Assembly (NCBI GenBank): GCA_014218235.1
Contig: CM024766.1
Coordinates: 48,945,359-49,009,358 of the forward strand
DNA length: 64,000 bases
From: Colocasia esculenta
Taxonomy: Eukaryota > Streptophyta > Magnoliopsida > Alismatales > Araceae
Direction: 5' to 3'
This document shows, in pieces, positions 1 to 7,784 of this stretch. The number at the start of each line of letters is the position of its first letter. Position 1 is the stretch's first letter. The notes below the pieces were generated by a model, which was not told the origin of the DNA, ran no database searches, and saw only the letters and a list, made by a program, of their open reading frames with translations. A program made the translations under genes and the position numbers.

Positions 1-75
1 TCAATGTGTATTCATCTGTCTAGGGCATTAAAGAAGGATGGTATGATGGCGGAAGCATTGCATTTGCTGTTATGA
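1..75 (+). CDS. Possible C-terminal tail of a PPR-type protein (partial)
   Basis: Frame 1 is open from the window edge to a TGA at 73-75 and reads as a short helix-like tail containing KKDGMMAEALHLL. This resembles the A/B helix pattern of a pentatricopeptide repeat, but only 24 residues are visible. It could equally be a chance reading frame. The copia fragment begins about 60 bp downstream, so any gene here ends or is cut before it. Confidence 0.2.
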   Translation, partial: SMCIHLSRALKKDGMMAEALHLLL

Positions 76-134
76 TTGTTATAGTTGTTACAGGTATGAT
101 CTTTTCTCTGAGGAAATGAGATAGGCTACTATAG

Positions 135-918
135 CAACAATGCTGAAAATAATATGCAGAATTGCAAGGCTTTCTCCAATCCAATGAATGCAAGTGAGAA
201 ATTGAGTCTCATTGATGGGACTGCCAAAGCCAATGACACACTATTCAGAGGATTAGTTGGTGGATTGTTATATTTGACCCACACACATCCAGACATTCTA
301 TTTGCTGTCAGTTTAGTCTCAAGGTTTATGCACAGTCCATCAATGAATCACCTGGGAGCAGCAAAACGCATTTTGCGTTACGTCAGGGCGACCACCAGCT
401 ATGGAATATGGTATAGGCCAAGCACCTCTTTTAATTTATTTGGCTTTACTGACAGTGATTGGGCAGGTGCAGTAGATGATCGAAAGAGCACAAGCGGGTT
501 CATCTTTGCACTCGGTTCAGGTGCAATATCTTGGAACTCAAAGAAGCAAAGTACCACTGCATTGTCATCATCTGAGGCGGAATATATAGCTGCATCAGTA
601 GCTACATGTCAAGCAATTTGGATGCGCCGACTTTTGAAGGACTTGGGTCAAGCTCAAGCACATGCAACACCAATCTATTGTGATAACAAGGCAACCATAG
701 CAATGACAAAAAAACCAGTTTGTCATGGCCGGACCAAGCATATTCAGCTCCGCCACCACTTCATTCGAGAAGCTGTCACTAAAGAACAAATTGTGTTGAA
801 GCACTGCTCTACCAGTGAACAAGTTGCAGATGGATTTACTAAAGCACTCTCATACCCAAAGTTGGTAGTGGACTCTATTTTATATAGTTTTCAGGAGTTT
901 GTTGTGCCTATTTTATAG
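135..918 (+). pseudogene. Ty1/copia RT end and RNase H fragment
   Basis: This is a 5'-truncated copia polyprotein end, continuously open from about 135 to the TAG at 918 (ATG at 154). It starts in the RT-RNase H connection (MQNCKAFSNPMN), then shows the conserved RGLVGGLLYLT and PDILFAVS segments. The RNase H signatures follow: FTDSDWAGAVDDRKSTSGF, the SSSEAEYIA glutamate block, YCDNKATIAM, RTKHIQLRHHFIRE and VADGFTKAL. All RNase H acidic positions look present. Gag, protease, integrase and most of RT are absent, so it is a dead remnant, although the frame has no stop, suggesting a recent insertion. It lies upstream of host exons, probably inside an intron. Confidence 0.9.
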
Positions 919-1118
919 GGATAGTTTGTTAGTGTGTTATGCTCCAGGTTAGTGGATGCTGTGCCTCAAGTAGTGGGGTACGGTGTCATCTTTTGTTCTA
1001 TATATATATGTGTTTAGAAACTACTCTGATATATATAACTCTGCTACATAAGAAAAATTATCCTCTCTAGTTTGTTCCTCTTCTGTGTGTGTGGTTTCTG
1101 TGTGCCTATTGTCCTACA
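919..1118 (+). repeat. Probable 3' end/LTR of the copia fragment
   Basis: Directly after the RNase H stop comes a short purine stretch (tatagggatag), then TGTTAG at 927 and an AT-rich stretch with 'tatatatatatg'. A TCCTACA follows at 1112-1118, giving a TG...CA interval of about 192 bp. This is the expected position and size of a small copia LTR, but there is no second LTR for comparison and no target duplication was found. Confidence 0.35.
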
Positions 1119-1167
1119 GATTTTTCCAACATTTTAAAAAATCATTCTTCAAACTGTGCTCCTGCAG

Positions 1168-2219
1168 TGAATTTGAATCCTAGCAAGGAAGACCTAGAGG
1201 CATCTTTCAAAGACAAAGGGAATGCAGGCTCCATTGATGGTGTTCCAGTTAACCCTGTTCATGTGCAATTTAACAGAGGTGGTCACACCAGCAGCAGCAT
1301 TTCTGAAAAAGGTTCTATTAATGTAAATGCTATTCCTGGTGGATTTGACTCTTTTCTTGATCAGTGGGATGCTGTAACAGAATTTTACTTTGATGATCAC
1401 TTTGCCAAAGGATCAGAACTGAACTCTCTTGGGCCATTTGAAATTCAGGTCCTTAAAACCCCTGGAATTTCAGCTCAGAGATTTGGTGGGCTTCAGTTTG
1501 AATTTACTGGAATGAATGAAATAAAACTTGTGGGAAATTTCCATATTCTGCTTCCATCTATTATTGTGCATGATGGAATGGATTTATGCCTGGTTGCTTG
1601 GATCCTTTGGCCAGATGAGGAAAGCAGATACAGCCCAAACCTAGAAAAGGTATTCATAAGTTAAGTTGTAATAATACCATCAGTTCTGCAGAGGCTGCCA
1701 CATGATTGTCTTGTACCCCATCCTAATTCCATGGTTTGCTATATATTTCTTGAACTTCAATGTAGGTGAGTTAAACCATTTAGTTTTTGCATGCAATTCC
1801 TACAGGTTGTTAAGAAACGGTTAATCAGTGAGGCAGCAGCAGCAGCTAGTCGAGATGGTAGGTGGAGAAATCAGCTGAGACGGGCAGCACACGATGGTTG
1901 CTGTCGACGAGTGGCCCAAATACGAGCTTTGACTTCCGTCTTGTGGGCGATGCTTGTATCAGAAAATATGATTAATGTGCTTGCTGACATTGAGAATCCT
2001 CTGGTATACTTTTTCCTAAGATTCTAATAGAAAGTTGACAAAACCCTGTTAATATTGTTTATACATGCATTTACTTCATTGTTTATATAGCAATAGAGAC
2101 CAAGAAGACATTGTTCAAGGAACAAGATACAGAACTCTGCATTCGGGACAACAGATGCCATTAGACTTAGATCAAATGGGAACAAGATGAGAAGAAGTGA
2201 GAGCAAACATTATGATTGA
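1168..2219 (+). CDS. C-terminal exons of an unidentified host gene
   Basis: Three exons fit plant splice rules in one phase. Exon a (1168-1649) follows a CTGCAG acceptor and ends at AAG|GTATTC. Exon b (1806-2003) follows TTCCTACAG and ends at CTG|GTATAC. Exon c (2133-2219) follows GATACAG and reads to a TGA at 2217-2219. All introns are phase 0 (156 and 129 bp). The ~255 residue product contains FLDQWDAVTEFYFDDHF, then an arginine/alanine-rich segment (RWRNQLRRAAHDGCCRR), a hydrophobic LTSVLWAMLV stretch and a basic tail (NGNKMRRSESKHYD). I do not recognise the family. Amino-acid composition and clean splicing make it more gene-like than anything else in the window. Upstream exons would lie before the copia insertion or outside the window; whether the gene is intact is unknown. 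Confidence 0.5.
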
Positions 2220-3044
2220 GAGGATCACAGACACACCACAAGGGATTTTGTGCAAATCCCTTATTGCATGCAGACAGCCATCTCTGATAAAGTCATGGAC
2301 ACTAGTTTTTTGGTGAGATATCTTACCATGATAAACTTGCTATCGCCACTTCTTTTATCAGATTCTGACCTGATCTATTATGACTCATTTTTTCCCTGGA
2401 TGTAAGTTATTTCCTTTTTTTTGTCATCAACGAGCAAGTTATTTCAATGTTTATGTTTGTGGAATCTATAAAATGGATGTGCAATTTTATATCTTATTTG
2501 GGCTATCTTTTCATGTTTCAGATGTTCGATATAATGGTGTCCAGAGGGATTGTTCTGATAATAGAGAAAAGCTTTTCTCTATTCAATTTGCTGGGTGCCA
2601 AATACATGTAGAGTCTGGGTATGAAAAAGAACCGGCTTGCCCTTCTTTCTTCCAGCTGTGTCTTTGCTTTATACTTTCCTCAATAAAATGTGACCACATT
2701 TACTTGCCTCAAAAAGATTAACACTCTTTCTTTCTTACTTGTTTGATTTCATGGGTTGGAAATTGCTGGATGCAAGGTGGAACATCACAGTTGCAGCCCT
2801 CAAGACAACAGAGTTGCACCTCTTTATCTAGATAGGACTCTTCATACAAATTTTAATTTTCATGCTACCAAGACAGACATTTTTGTAGATATTGAATATG
2901 ACATGATAACTAATGATTAACGTGTTGAAATTTTTTTATGTTATATTTAAATAAATGGTGCATTGTAAGTTTGGATGTCTTTACTAAAAAAAATCTCCAA
3001 AGTATTTGAATAATATTTTAAACTTGTGGAATATATGAAAAATG
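2220..3044 (+). other. AT-rich 3' flank of the host gene
   Basis: No convincing coding frame is visible. A stretch after a CAG at 2520 reads openly to about 2720 but has no recognisable motif. An AATAAA at 2682-2687 is a possible polyadenylation signal. From 2880 the sequence is plain AT-rich intergenic DNA. Confidence 0.4.
2682..2687 (+). terminator. Candidate polyadenylation signal AATAAA
   Basis: AATAAA in a T-rich context 463 bp after the proposed host-gene stop. It would give a long but acceptable 3' UTR. Single hexamers are common by chance, so this is only a candidate. Confidence 0.3.
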
Positions 3045-3681
3045 ACTATATTTATGATGGGTTCGTCAACTATTGTGTATATGGGAGTTGCTGGCTTTCA
3101 TGCAAATATGACGTTTGAGTCTGTTGACTATTGTGTAAATGGCAATGGTTGGGACCGTCGGCTATCAAAAAAAGGTAGTGGTTGGGTCCGTTGGCTATTG
3201 TCTTCATGGTGACGGTTGGGACTGTCGTCTATCAAAAAAATTGATGGCAGGATCTGTGGGCTATTATTTGCATGGTGATGACTCGACGGTTATTGACAGT
3301 TGGCTATTGTACAAAAGGCGACGGTTCCTGATCATTGGCAATGACATCACACGACGGTTTGAATAGTCGGCTATTGTACAAACGGCGACGGTGCCTGACC
3401 GTTGGCAATGACGTCCCTCGACGATTTTTCACCGTCACCTATTATATAAAAGATGACAATAACCGTTGGCAATAATATTTTTTAAAAAAATAAAAAATAA
3501 GGAATAGACGACGGTTGTTTGAAGGCCACGGTTGGTTAACCGTCGGCTATAATATGGCCAACGGGAGTGTAGACCACAGTCTATGGACGACGGTTGGACC
3601 GTGGGCGTTGTTATAGACGACGGTGTTTTCCAAACCGCCGACGGTTGTTAATCGTCGGCCATAGTCCTTTTTGTACTAGTG
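3045..3681 (-). mobile_element. CACTA (En/Spm-type) transposon terminus with subterminal repeats
   Basis: The right edge reads, on the minus strand, CACTAGTACAAAAAGGACT at 3681-3663, the usual CACTA terminal inverted repeat opening. Inward from it are many copies of a subterminal motif in both orientations (GACGGTTG / AACCGTCGGCTAT), spread from about 3060 to 3660, as expected for transposase-binding repeats. No transposase reading frame and no second CACTA terminus were found upstream, so this is one end of a truncated or internally lost element. It abuts the 5' end of the LINE fragment. Confidence 0.75.
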
Positions 3682-3717
3682 ATTATCAGTCTAGTAATTA
3701 TAATTATCTTCCAAGTA

Positions 3718-4490
3718 TGCCTAAGAGGATTAGCCAGGCCGCGAATACTATCATTCAAAACAACACGAGATGGATTCATGGCAAGGGTGACATAATTGAC
3801 ATTTTGAAGGACATCTGGATGGGCGACCTTCCGCTATCAGGTAGTATTCAGGACTCCTTTGAGGGTGTGGGTACTTCTTTGCAGGAGGTGGTTCAAGATG
3901 TCTCCCACCCTATTAGGGCGGCGCTTCCTGATACGATTTTTCAAGGTCTGTAGCTAACTGATGAGGAGGACAGGTGTATCTGGGCGGCTACTTTCAGTGT
4001 CATCTTCTCTACCAGCTCAACCTATAACCTGATCAGGGATAAAGGGGTTTGCCATTCTGATAGTCTGAAAATTTGGTAGCCCTCCTTTAATCCCAGAGTT
4101 TCTTTGTTTACTTGGAAGATTTTGAATAGAGCAATTCCGATTGATAGAAAATTTTCAGATACTAGCGTTCCTATGGTTTCAAGATGCCATTGTTGTTCTT
4201 CTCCTCAGGTTGAGGACCTTGATCATATGTTCATTAACAGTGACATAGCAGTTCAACTGTGGCGTTGGCTCCTGCCTTTAATAAGCAATAGAATTCATCT
4301 CCATAGTCACATTACTTCTAGGACTTGGGGTTTTGTAAAGCATTGCAACATTCGCTCCCCCATGGGATTTATATCCCTTTACTGCTTGATGATCATGTTG
4401 TGAGAGCTGTGGAAAAGTAGATGTGCTGCGAGGTATGAAGAGAAAAACATCCGGACTGGCGATATCATTAGAAGCATTAACCTTCATATC
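3718..4490 (+). pseudogene. LINE RT C-terminal region with zf-RVT zinc-binding domain
   Basis: The first piece (to about 3953) carries ISQAANTIIQNNTRWIHGKG and DIWMGDLPLSG, the conserved segment after the LINE polymerase. It is broken by TAG at 3951-3953. The second piece (4104-4403) reads FTWKILNRAIPIDRKF, then the cysteine/histidine cluster RCHCCSS...EDLDHMF and LWRWLLP, which is the zf-RVT domain. Stops and frame changes separate the parts, so it is non-functional. This domain normally lies between RT and RNase H of plant L1 elements. Confidence 0.8.
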
Positions 4491-4619
4491 TCTTTAGCTC
4501 TCAACAAGACCTCTTTCAAATATGCTCCTACTCAGGTTGAACAGCAGGTCCTTCAGCTATATGGTTTCTCACCACAATGCTCTTCTAAACAGCTAAAACT
4601 TATCCACTGTATTCCTCCT

Positions 4620-5108
4620 ATTGAGAATTATTGTTTAAATGTTGACGGGGCCTCTAAAGGGAATCCAGGGAGTTGTGGAGGAGGTAGATGTATCCGGGAT
4701 ACATATAGGAATGTGCAAGTCGCTTTTGCTCACTTCTACGGGGTGGGTAACAGTCTGATTGTGGAAACCCGAGCTTTATGTGATGGTCTTCAGCTGGTGA
4801 GCTCTTTAGGTTTTCACCTCTCTGCTACCCAGTTGGACTCTTTATCTTGTAAATTCCTTCTGGCAGAGCAGGTGTATATCTTGGAAAACCTACAGGTGGT
4901 GGCGTGTTGTGAGGGACATGCTGGGCGGTGAATTTAGCTCCATTTCTCATGTCTTTCGAGAAGCTAATATGGTGGCGGACCATCTTGCCAATTATGCTAT
5001 TACCTCCAGGCAAAATCATGTCTTATGGGGTTCTCATAGCCTTCCACTTTCTTTTAAGGGGCCGGTTGTATTGGATAGATCTGGTCTTATAAATGTTAGA
5101 CTGGTCTG
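4620..5108 (+). pseudogene. LINE RNase H domain
   Basis: The reading frame carries NVDGASKGNPGSCGGG (first catalytic Asp), then VETRALCDGLQL (catalytic Glu), a TQLDSLS segment where the second Asp is expected, and HVFREANMVADHLANYA (last Asp). A frame change near 4905-4930 joins the first and last parts, and it ends at TGA 5107-5109. Function inferred for the family: removal of RNA from RNA:DNA hybrids during LINE copying. It is inactive here because of the frame change. Confidence 0.8.
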
Positions 5109-5271
5109 ATTGGGGTATGCCCCTTTGTTTGTTGTATTATCATTTTATTATAAAAACTTTTGGCCTAGGTGTCCCCGCTGGTGGAGTGAGTACATCCTCC
5201 TCTTATGGGGGAGGGTGCACTCTCCTAGCTTGAGGCCTTGAGGACCTTTTTCTATTAAAAAAACAAAAAAA

Positions 5272-6099
5272 GGAGCAGTTTAGAACATTGCAACAAGGGA
5301 ATTTGTCAGTTTTGGAGTATCAGATGCAGTTTATGGCATTGAGTAGGTATGCACCATACATGGTTATGGATAATGCAATGATGATGGAGTATTTCATTCA
5401 AGGATTGCGACCAGAGTTGCAGGATGCAATGATTCCCCTCATGTGTAGAGCAGTGGCGGAAGCGGCTCAGCGAGTAGTTACTTTGGAGAGGACCGTGTAG
5501 GCCAGACAGACAGGGGAGTCAGGTAGTTTTCGGCTTCTACAGCATTCTCCAGGTGTTAGTAAGGGAAAGGCACCATCGGGAGCATCCTTATCAAGGTTTA
5601 CTAAGTGGGGGTCCAAATTAAAGTAGATATTCAGAGGTCGAGGAGGTGGAAGACAGTAGGCATTTCAGCAGGGTCGAGGCTTTAGGCCAGAGGTAGAGGA
5701 GTCCCAGTAGAGTACAGCTAGACAACCAGTGGTTCCACCATGTTATAGGTGTTATAATTGTCGGCAATAATTGTCCTTATCCCAGAGAGTGCATTTATGG
5801 TAGAGCAGCACCACAGTAGCAACAACAGGTACAGCAGCCACCTGTAGATCGAGGTAGAGGTCCGCCTTTCCGGAGAGGTCTAGGACGAGTTATGGCCATC
5901 ACCAGAGTGTAGGCAGAGGCATCTAATTTAATTGAAGGTATATTACCTATCTTCAAATTTTTTGCAAGAGTGTTTATAGGCCTAAGTGCATCGCATTCTT
6001 TTATTTTTGAAGATTTTATGGATAGTATGGTTCATCCTTTAGAAAAGAAGTAGTGTGAGTTGATTATGAAAGTCCCTTCAGGTGGTTATTGAAGAGTTA
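5272..6099 (+). pseudogene. Gypsy A gag and start of protease (degraded)
   Basis: The frame opens with TLQQGNLSVLEYQMQFMALS and continues with MEYFIQGLRPELQDAM, the retrotransposon gag core of chromoviruses. An R/G/Q-rich stretch and a remnant CYRCYNC zinc-knuckle region near 5740 follow. The protease N-terminal part reads FARVFIGLSASHSFI near 5965. Many in-frame stops are TAG where the family has Gln (for example at 5498). The copy is interrupted at 6100 by a solo LTR and resumes at 7453. Confidence 0.8.
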
Positions 6100-6118
6100 T
6101 GCGGAAGTACACAATACG

Positions 6119-6150
6119 GTAATCTAGAAGGGGGGGGTTGAATAGATTAC
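6119..6150 (-). other. U5 C-loop hairpin in S1
   Basis: GTAATCTA at 6119-6126 pairs perfectly with TAGATTAC at 6143-6150. The loop is a G8 run on the plus strand, i.e. TTCAACCCCCCCCTTC in LTR sense. It sits about 20-50 bp from the LTR end next to where the primer site would be. The same loop with different but paired stems occurs in four other LTRs here. Confidence 0.7.
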
Positions 6151-6825
6151 GGCAATTTTAAACTATTGATGGCTTCTTTTCGATGCTACAGCGATCTTAA
6201 TGAAATTTGATTCAAATTCAATTAAGTGTGAGACCGCTTGAGTTGATTTAAGAGAAAACAGGGAATCAAACGTGCGTATGAACACCGTGCCTACCAATCA
6301 TCTATCGCAAAACGCGAACAAACCACAGAACACGATGATTTAAGGTGGTTCGGAGTACACAACTCGTGTATCCTACATCCACCGTCCACACACACACGCA
6401 GAAACGACTGCTTATGAGCGAGTTCAACACTACAACTCAAACACACACACGTTGTCTGATGAAACACGATCAGAACAACCACAAATACGTGAATCAAGCA
6501 CAAGGGATGCTCGAAACACAACCACACACACACACGATTGGATGGAAATTATGAAATGGAGAAGAATTGGGAATTAGGGAACAAATCCAGTTGGAATTCT
6601 TCTCGTGGATCGTCCAAACGCTCTTCAAACTTCGATTGGATGTAGATTGATCGATGTAGAAGGTTGAATTGATGACGATCCGGCTTCAGCTCCGCATAGA
6701 TAGTGATTCCACGTCGATCTGGGCGGAAAGTTGAAGCAGAGCAGCAATTTGGGGCTTTTCCTCTTGGTCCCTTGGAGGCTCTTGGATGGGAGGCTGCTCT
6801 CTGCGAAATTGGCTCCAAAAGGATG

Positions 6826-6833
6826 CTTATATA
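6826..6833 (-). promoter_or_regulatory. TATA box of S1 LTR
   Basis: Minus-strand TATATAAG, 87 bp downstream (in LTR sense) of the palindrome-pair array. This is the likely core promoter of the LTR; its position matches the equivalent box in the Sirevirus B LTR. Confidence 0.6.
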
Positions 6834-6919
6834 GTGTTAGGTAAAGGTGGGGGTCGTGGAGGAAGGAAACACCCAAGTGGGGCCGGATTTGGAAACCCAA
6901 AATCTGAAGTTTCCGTCGG

Positions 6920-7198
6920 CTGTCGACAGGTGCACTTGCATCTGTCGACAGGCAGACTCAGGCTGAGAACTGGGTTTCAGGAAAATGAGTTTCTGAGTGT
7001 ATCTGTCGACAGACAGTTTTCATCTGTCGACAGATGCACTCAGGAATAGAAAACCTGAGCTCTGTCCTGGGTTGTCTATGTGTATCTGTCGACAGGTACA
7101 TTGCATCTGTCGACAGATGCACTCAGAGATGCAAACCTGAGTTCTGTCTGAGAATGACTGTGTGAATCTGTCGACAGGCAGTTTGCATCTGTCGACAG
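6920..7198. repeat. Eight CTGTCGACAG palindromes in four pairs
   Basis: Perfect decamer palindromes start at 6920, 6942, 7003, 7024, 7086, 7107, 7168 and 7189. Within pairs the distance is 22, 21, 21 and 21 bp; pair to pair it is 83, 83 and 82 bp. The sequence between pairs is partly conserved (for example 'gatgcactcag'), so the array grew by tandem duplication of an ~83 bp unit. It lies just upstream of the LTR TATA box. Confidence 0.9.
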
Positions 7199-7452
7199 AT
7201 GCACCTCTTTGACAGATTTTGTGCCTTTTGCTCATCTTTTCAATGCCTCTTCAAAGTTCCATCTTTCATGCTTGTACACCTACATGCAAATACATTGTTA
7301 GTGATGTACATTGTATGATTTAGCAATGTTTAACTCAATCACTTTCATGGTGTTTTTCATGTTAGTTAACACATCAATTTTGCCTTAAATCAATGTTCAA
7401 GAATGTTAATGTGATCATCAAAAACATGATATATGGAAAACCCAACAGTTAT

Positions 7453-7784
7453 ATGTTTACCTCTAGTTATTTAGATGAAGTTCCAATTGTGATTCAAGGA
7501 AATCAATTGCCAGTCAGATTGTATGCCTTGCAGTAGAAAGAATATGATATGATTTTGGGAATGGATTGGTTAGAAGCCTATGGGGCAATAGTGGATTGTA
7601 GGAAGAAGAGAGTTAGATTTTGTCATCCCAGTGGAGCATTATTTGAATTTCAAGGCATGTCATTTTACACCCCCAAATTTATTATTTTTGTACTTAGATC
7701 TAGAAGGTTAATCAATGCAGGATGTATAGCATATTTAACTTAAGTAAGTTTAGTTGGTTCAGATGAATTTGTCGAGATGGTTCC
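7453..7784 (+). pseudogene. Gypsy A protease continuation
   Basis: The sequence after S1 continues the gypsy frame: VPIVIQGNQLPVRLYAL, then YDMILGMDWLEAYGA, the standard chromovirus protease C-terminal motif, and FEFQG followed by RSRRLINAGCIAYLT. A TAG interrupts at about 7535. RT, RNase H and integrase of this element are not in the window; the copy is broken again at 7785 by G2a, and only 22 bp (10673-10694) follow before Sirevirus C. Confidence 0.8.

Larger units (their letters stand above)
3682..5271 (+). mobile_element. 5'-truncated L1-type LINE
   Basis: The segment holds the C-terminal part of a plant L1 ORF2 (zinc-binding RT extension plus RNase H). It ends in a G/T-rich 3' UTR, a 'tttttctatt' stretch and an A-rich tail at 5257-5271, typical of plant LINE 3' ends. 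Endonuclease and polymerase domains are missing, consistent with 5' truncation at insertion or with removal by the neighbouring CACTA element. The sequence directly after the tail is gypsy gag, so the LINE landed in or beside gypsy A. Confidence 0.85.
6100..7447 (-). mobile_element. Sirevirus solo LTR S1
   Basis: A TG...CA interval sits cleanly inside the gypsy A protease. The flanks are GTTAT at 6096-6100 and at 7448-7452 (the last T may belong to the LTR), and removing it rejoins the gypsy reading. On the minus strand it begins TGTTGGG and matches the Sirevirus B LTR at 47830-49117 over its length, including the U5 hairpin, the 'aaggtggttcgg' block and the microsatellite-like ACACACAC stretch. 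No internal region is present, so it formed by LTR-LTR recombination. It contains a palindrome-pair array and a TATA box described separately. Confidence 0.88.

Noticed and set aside
2520..2720. Further host exon after a CAG at 2520 (DVRYNGVQRD...)
   Set aside because: An upstream exon (2133-2219) already gives a stop, and this stretch shows no family motif; it may be 3' UTR. It could be an alternative exon, but I cannot support it.
3139..3366. 75-codon open frame with repeated 'VGSVGY'-like words
   Set aside because: It is a translation of CACTA subterminal repeats, not a gene.
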